A stretch of 64,000 nt of DNA, from positions 558,001-622,000 of the forward strand of contig JAQSEB010000103.1 in the NCBI GenBank assembly GCA_030063045.1, written 5' to 3'. The notes beneath the pieces are model-generated. The model worked only from the letters and a program-made list of their open reading frames with translations. It was not told the DNA's origin and made no database searches. Shown piece by piece: positions 63,389 to 64,000 of the stretch. Made by a program: the position numbers and the translations under genes. Positions within the stretch are counted from its first letter, which is position 1; every line of letters begins with the position of its first letter. Source of the DNA: Pratylenchus scribneri (taxonomy: Eukaryota > Nematoda > Chromadorea > Rhabditida > Pratylenchidae).

Positions 63389-64000
63389 ATGAACGGGGCA
63401 ACGTCGTCGTTGACAATCCTTGGACTCGCCCTTTTGGCGGCTTGTGCCATGGCCGGCCAACAAATGCCCGAATTCGGACAACCGGTATGGGGAAATGTTA
63501 TTCGAATAATAGGGTTGAATACATTGGAATTTGGAATGGAGTATATATAATACAATCATCCTCCCTATTAATTCATTTACTAAATTTCAGTTGCCATTCC
63601 CCGATTCGCAATTCATCGACCTCATCTCCAGGGACATCGAAAGTGTTTCCGGACCAATTGCCTATGGGCACAAATACATGACTGGTCAGTCATAAATGAT
63701 TTAATCTCTTCGGTGTCGTCAATTTCCTTATTTTTGATATACCTTATTAATGGAAATAAGAATTCTTAAAAGCTATTTCTTTATTTTTCCAATAAAGGTG
63801 GAGCGGGTGAAGGCGATCAACAATTGCAGCCTGAAGGCTCATTTGAGCATCGTCAAGAAGTGAAAAGTGACAATGTTTTGCCCGCCTACTGTGAACCACC
63901 AAATCCATGCCCAGTCGGTTTTACAGGACGCGATGGCTGCTTGGAGGAATTCGAGAATACCGCCGATTTTTCGCGCAACTACCAGGCTCAACAACAATGC
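63389..64000 (+). CDS. sbt-1: Neuroendocrine protein 7B2 (partial, runs off the right edge)
   Basis: Three exons visible: ATG at 63389 giving a signal peptide (SSLTILGLALLAACAMAG) and QQMPEFGQP; then LPFPDSQFIDLISRDIESVS...AYGHKYMTG; then a third exon with CEPPNPCPVGFTGRDGCLEE and NTADFSRNYQ continuing past base 64000. The block PPNPCPVG...DGCLE...TA(D/E)FSR is the 7B2 hallmark, known to bind the prohormone convertase 2 precursor and prevent its aggregation. The C-terminal inhibitory peptide lies outside the window. The chaperone acts in the regulated secretory pathway of neurons, with PC2 (EGL-3 in C. elegans). Confidence 0.93.

Noticed and set aside
62918..63550. 210-codon frame overlapping the first 7B2 exon
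   Set aside because: Different register from the clear 7B2 signal peptide exon and no recognisable motif.

Overview
The window looks like AT-rich nuclear DNA from a nematode. Genes are broken into many short exons by introns of mostly 40-60 bp. The gene set includes nematode-type families: a pepsin-inhibitor-3 (aspin) protein, a patched-related protein, a Lustrin-type cysteine-rich secreted protein and 7B2. A plant-parasitic tylenchid such as a root-knot nematode is my best guess from composition and style, but nothing here proves the genus. Gene models were built by hand from splice sites, reading phase and recognised family motifs. For the RSK, aspin and Fox genes every exon was placed and the total length closes in frame.

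Layout. 1-3.3 kb: the end of a MITE copy and a large 24-bp minisatellite array. 3.3-5.6 kb (-): an RSK-type kinase that lacks its C-terminal kinase domain. 8.0-9.1 kb (+): a secreted two-domain aspin-like protein. 9.5-16.2 kb (-): one long secreted Lustrin-type cysteine-rich protein. 16.6-17.2 kb: a transposon-like element with a satellite core. 17.6-21.0 kb (+): a multi-C2H2 zinc-finger protein. 22.9-23.7 kb: second 24-bp array. 24.4-29.3 kb (+): a patched-related (PTR/SSD) membrane protein. 29.8 kb (-): U6 snRNA. 30.7-31.0 kb (+): a BRI3-like small membrane protein. 31.5-37.0 kb (+): the N-terminal half of NURF301/BPTF (nurf-1). 40.1-41.5 kb (-): a FoxD-type forkhead factor (unc-130-like). 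41.5-50.7 kb: gene-poor, with two more 24-bp arrays, G tracts, a decayed coding fragment and tRNA-like sequences. 50.7 kb (-): tRNA-Thr(AGT). 51.1-60.2 kb (-): DNA polymerase delta catalytic subunit, PIP4K and holocytochrome c synthase, closely spaced and co-oriented, a candidate operon led by the synthase. 60.6-61.8 kb (+): a GPKOW-like splicing factor, divergent from that cluster. 62.0-62.8 kb: fifth 24-bp array. 63.4 kb to the right edge (+): 5' part of neuroendocrine protein 7B2 (sbt-1-like).

The genes are mostly unrelated housekeeping and regulatory genes. The most unusual observations are: (1) an RSK gene that keeps the N-terminal kinase domain, the linker phosphosites and the C-terminal LAQRR ERK-docking tail but has no C-terminal kinase domain; (2) one 24-bp repeat in five dispersed arrays in both orientations; (3) a NURF-1 gene ending after the N-terminal half; (4) several MITE families concentrated in introns, including three clear copies in the polymerase delta gene; and (5) three introns, in conserved genes, that fit only with GC-AG boundaries.
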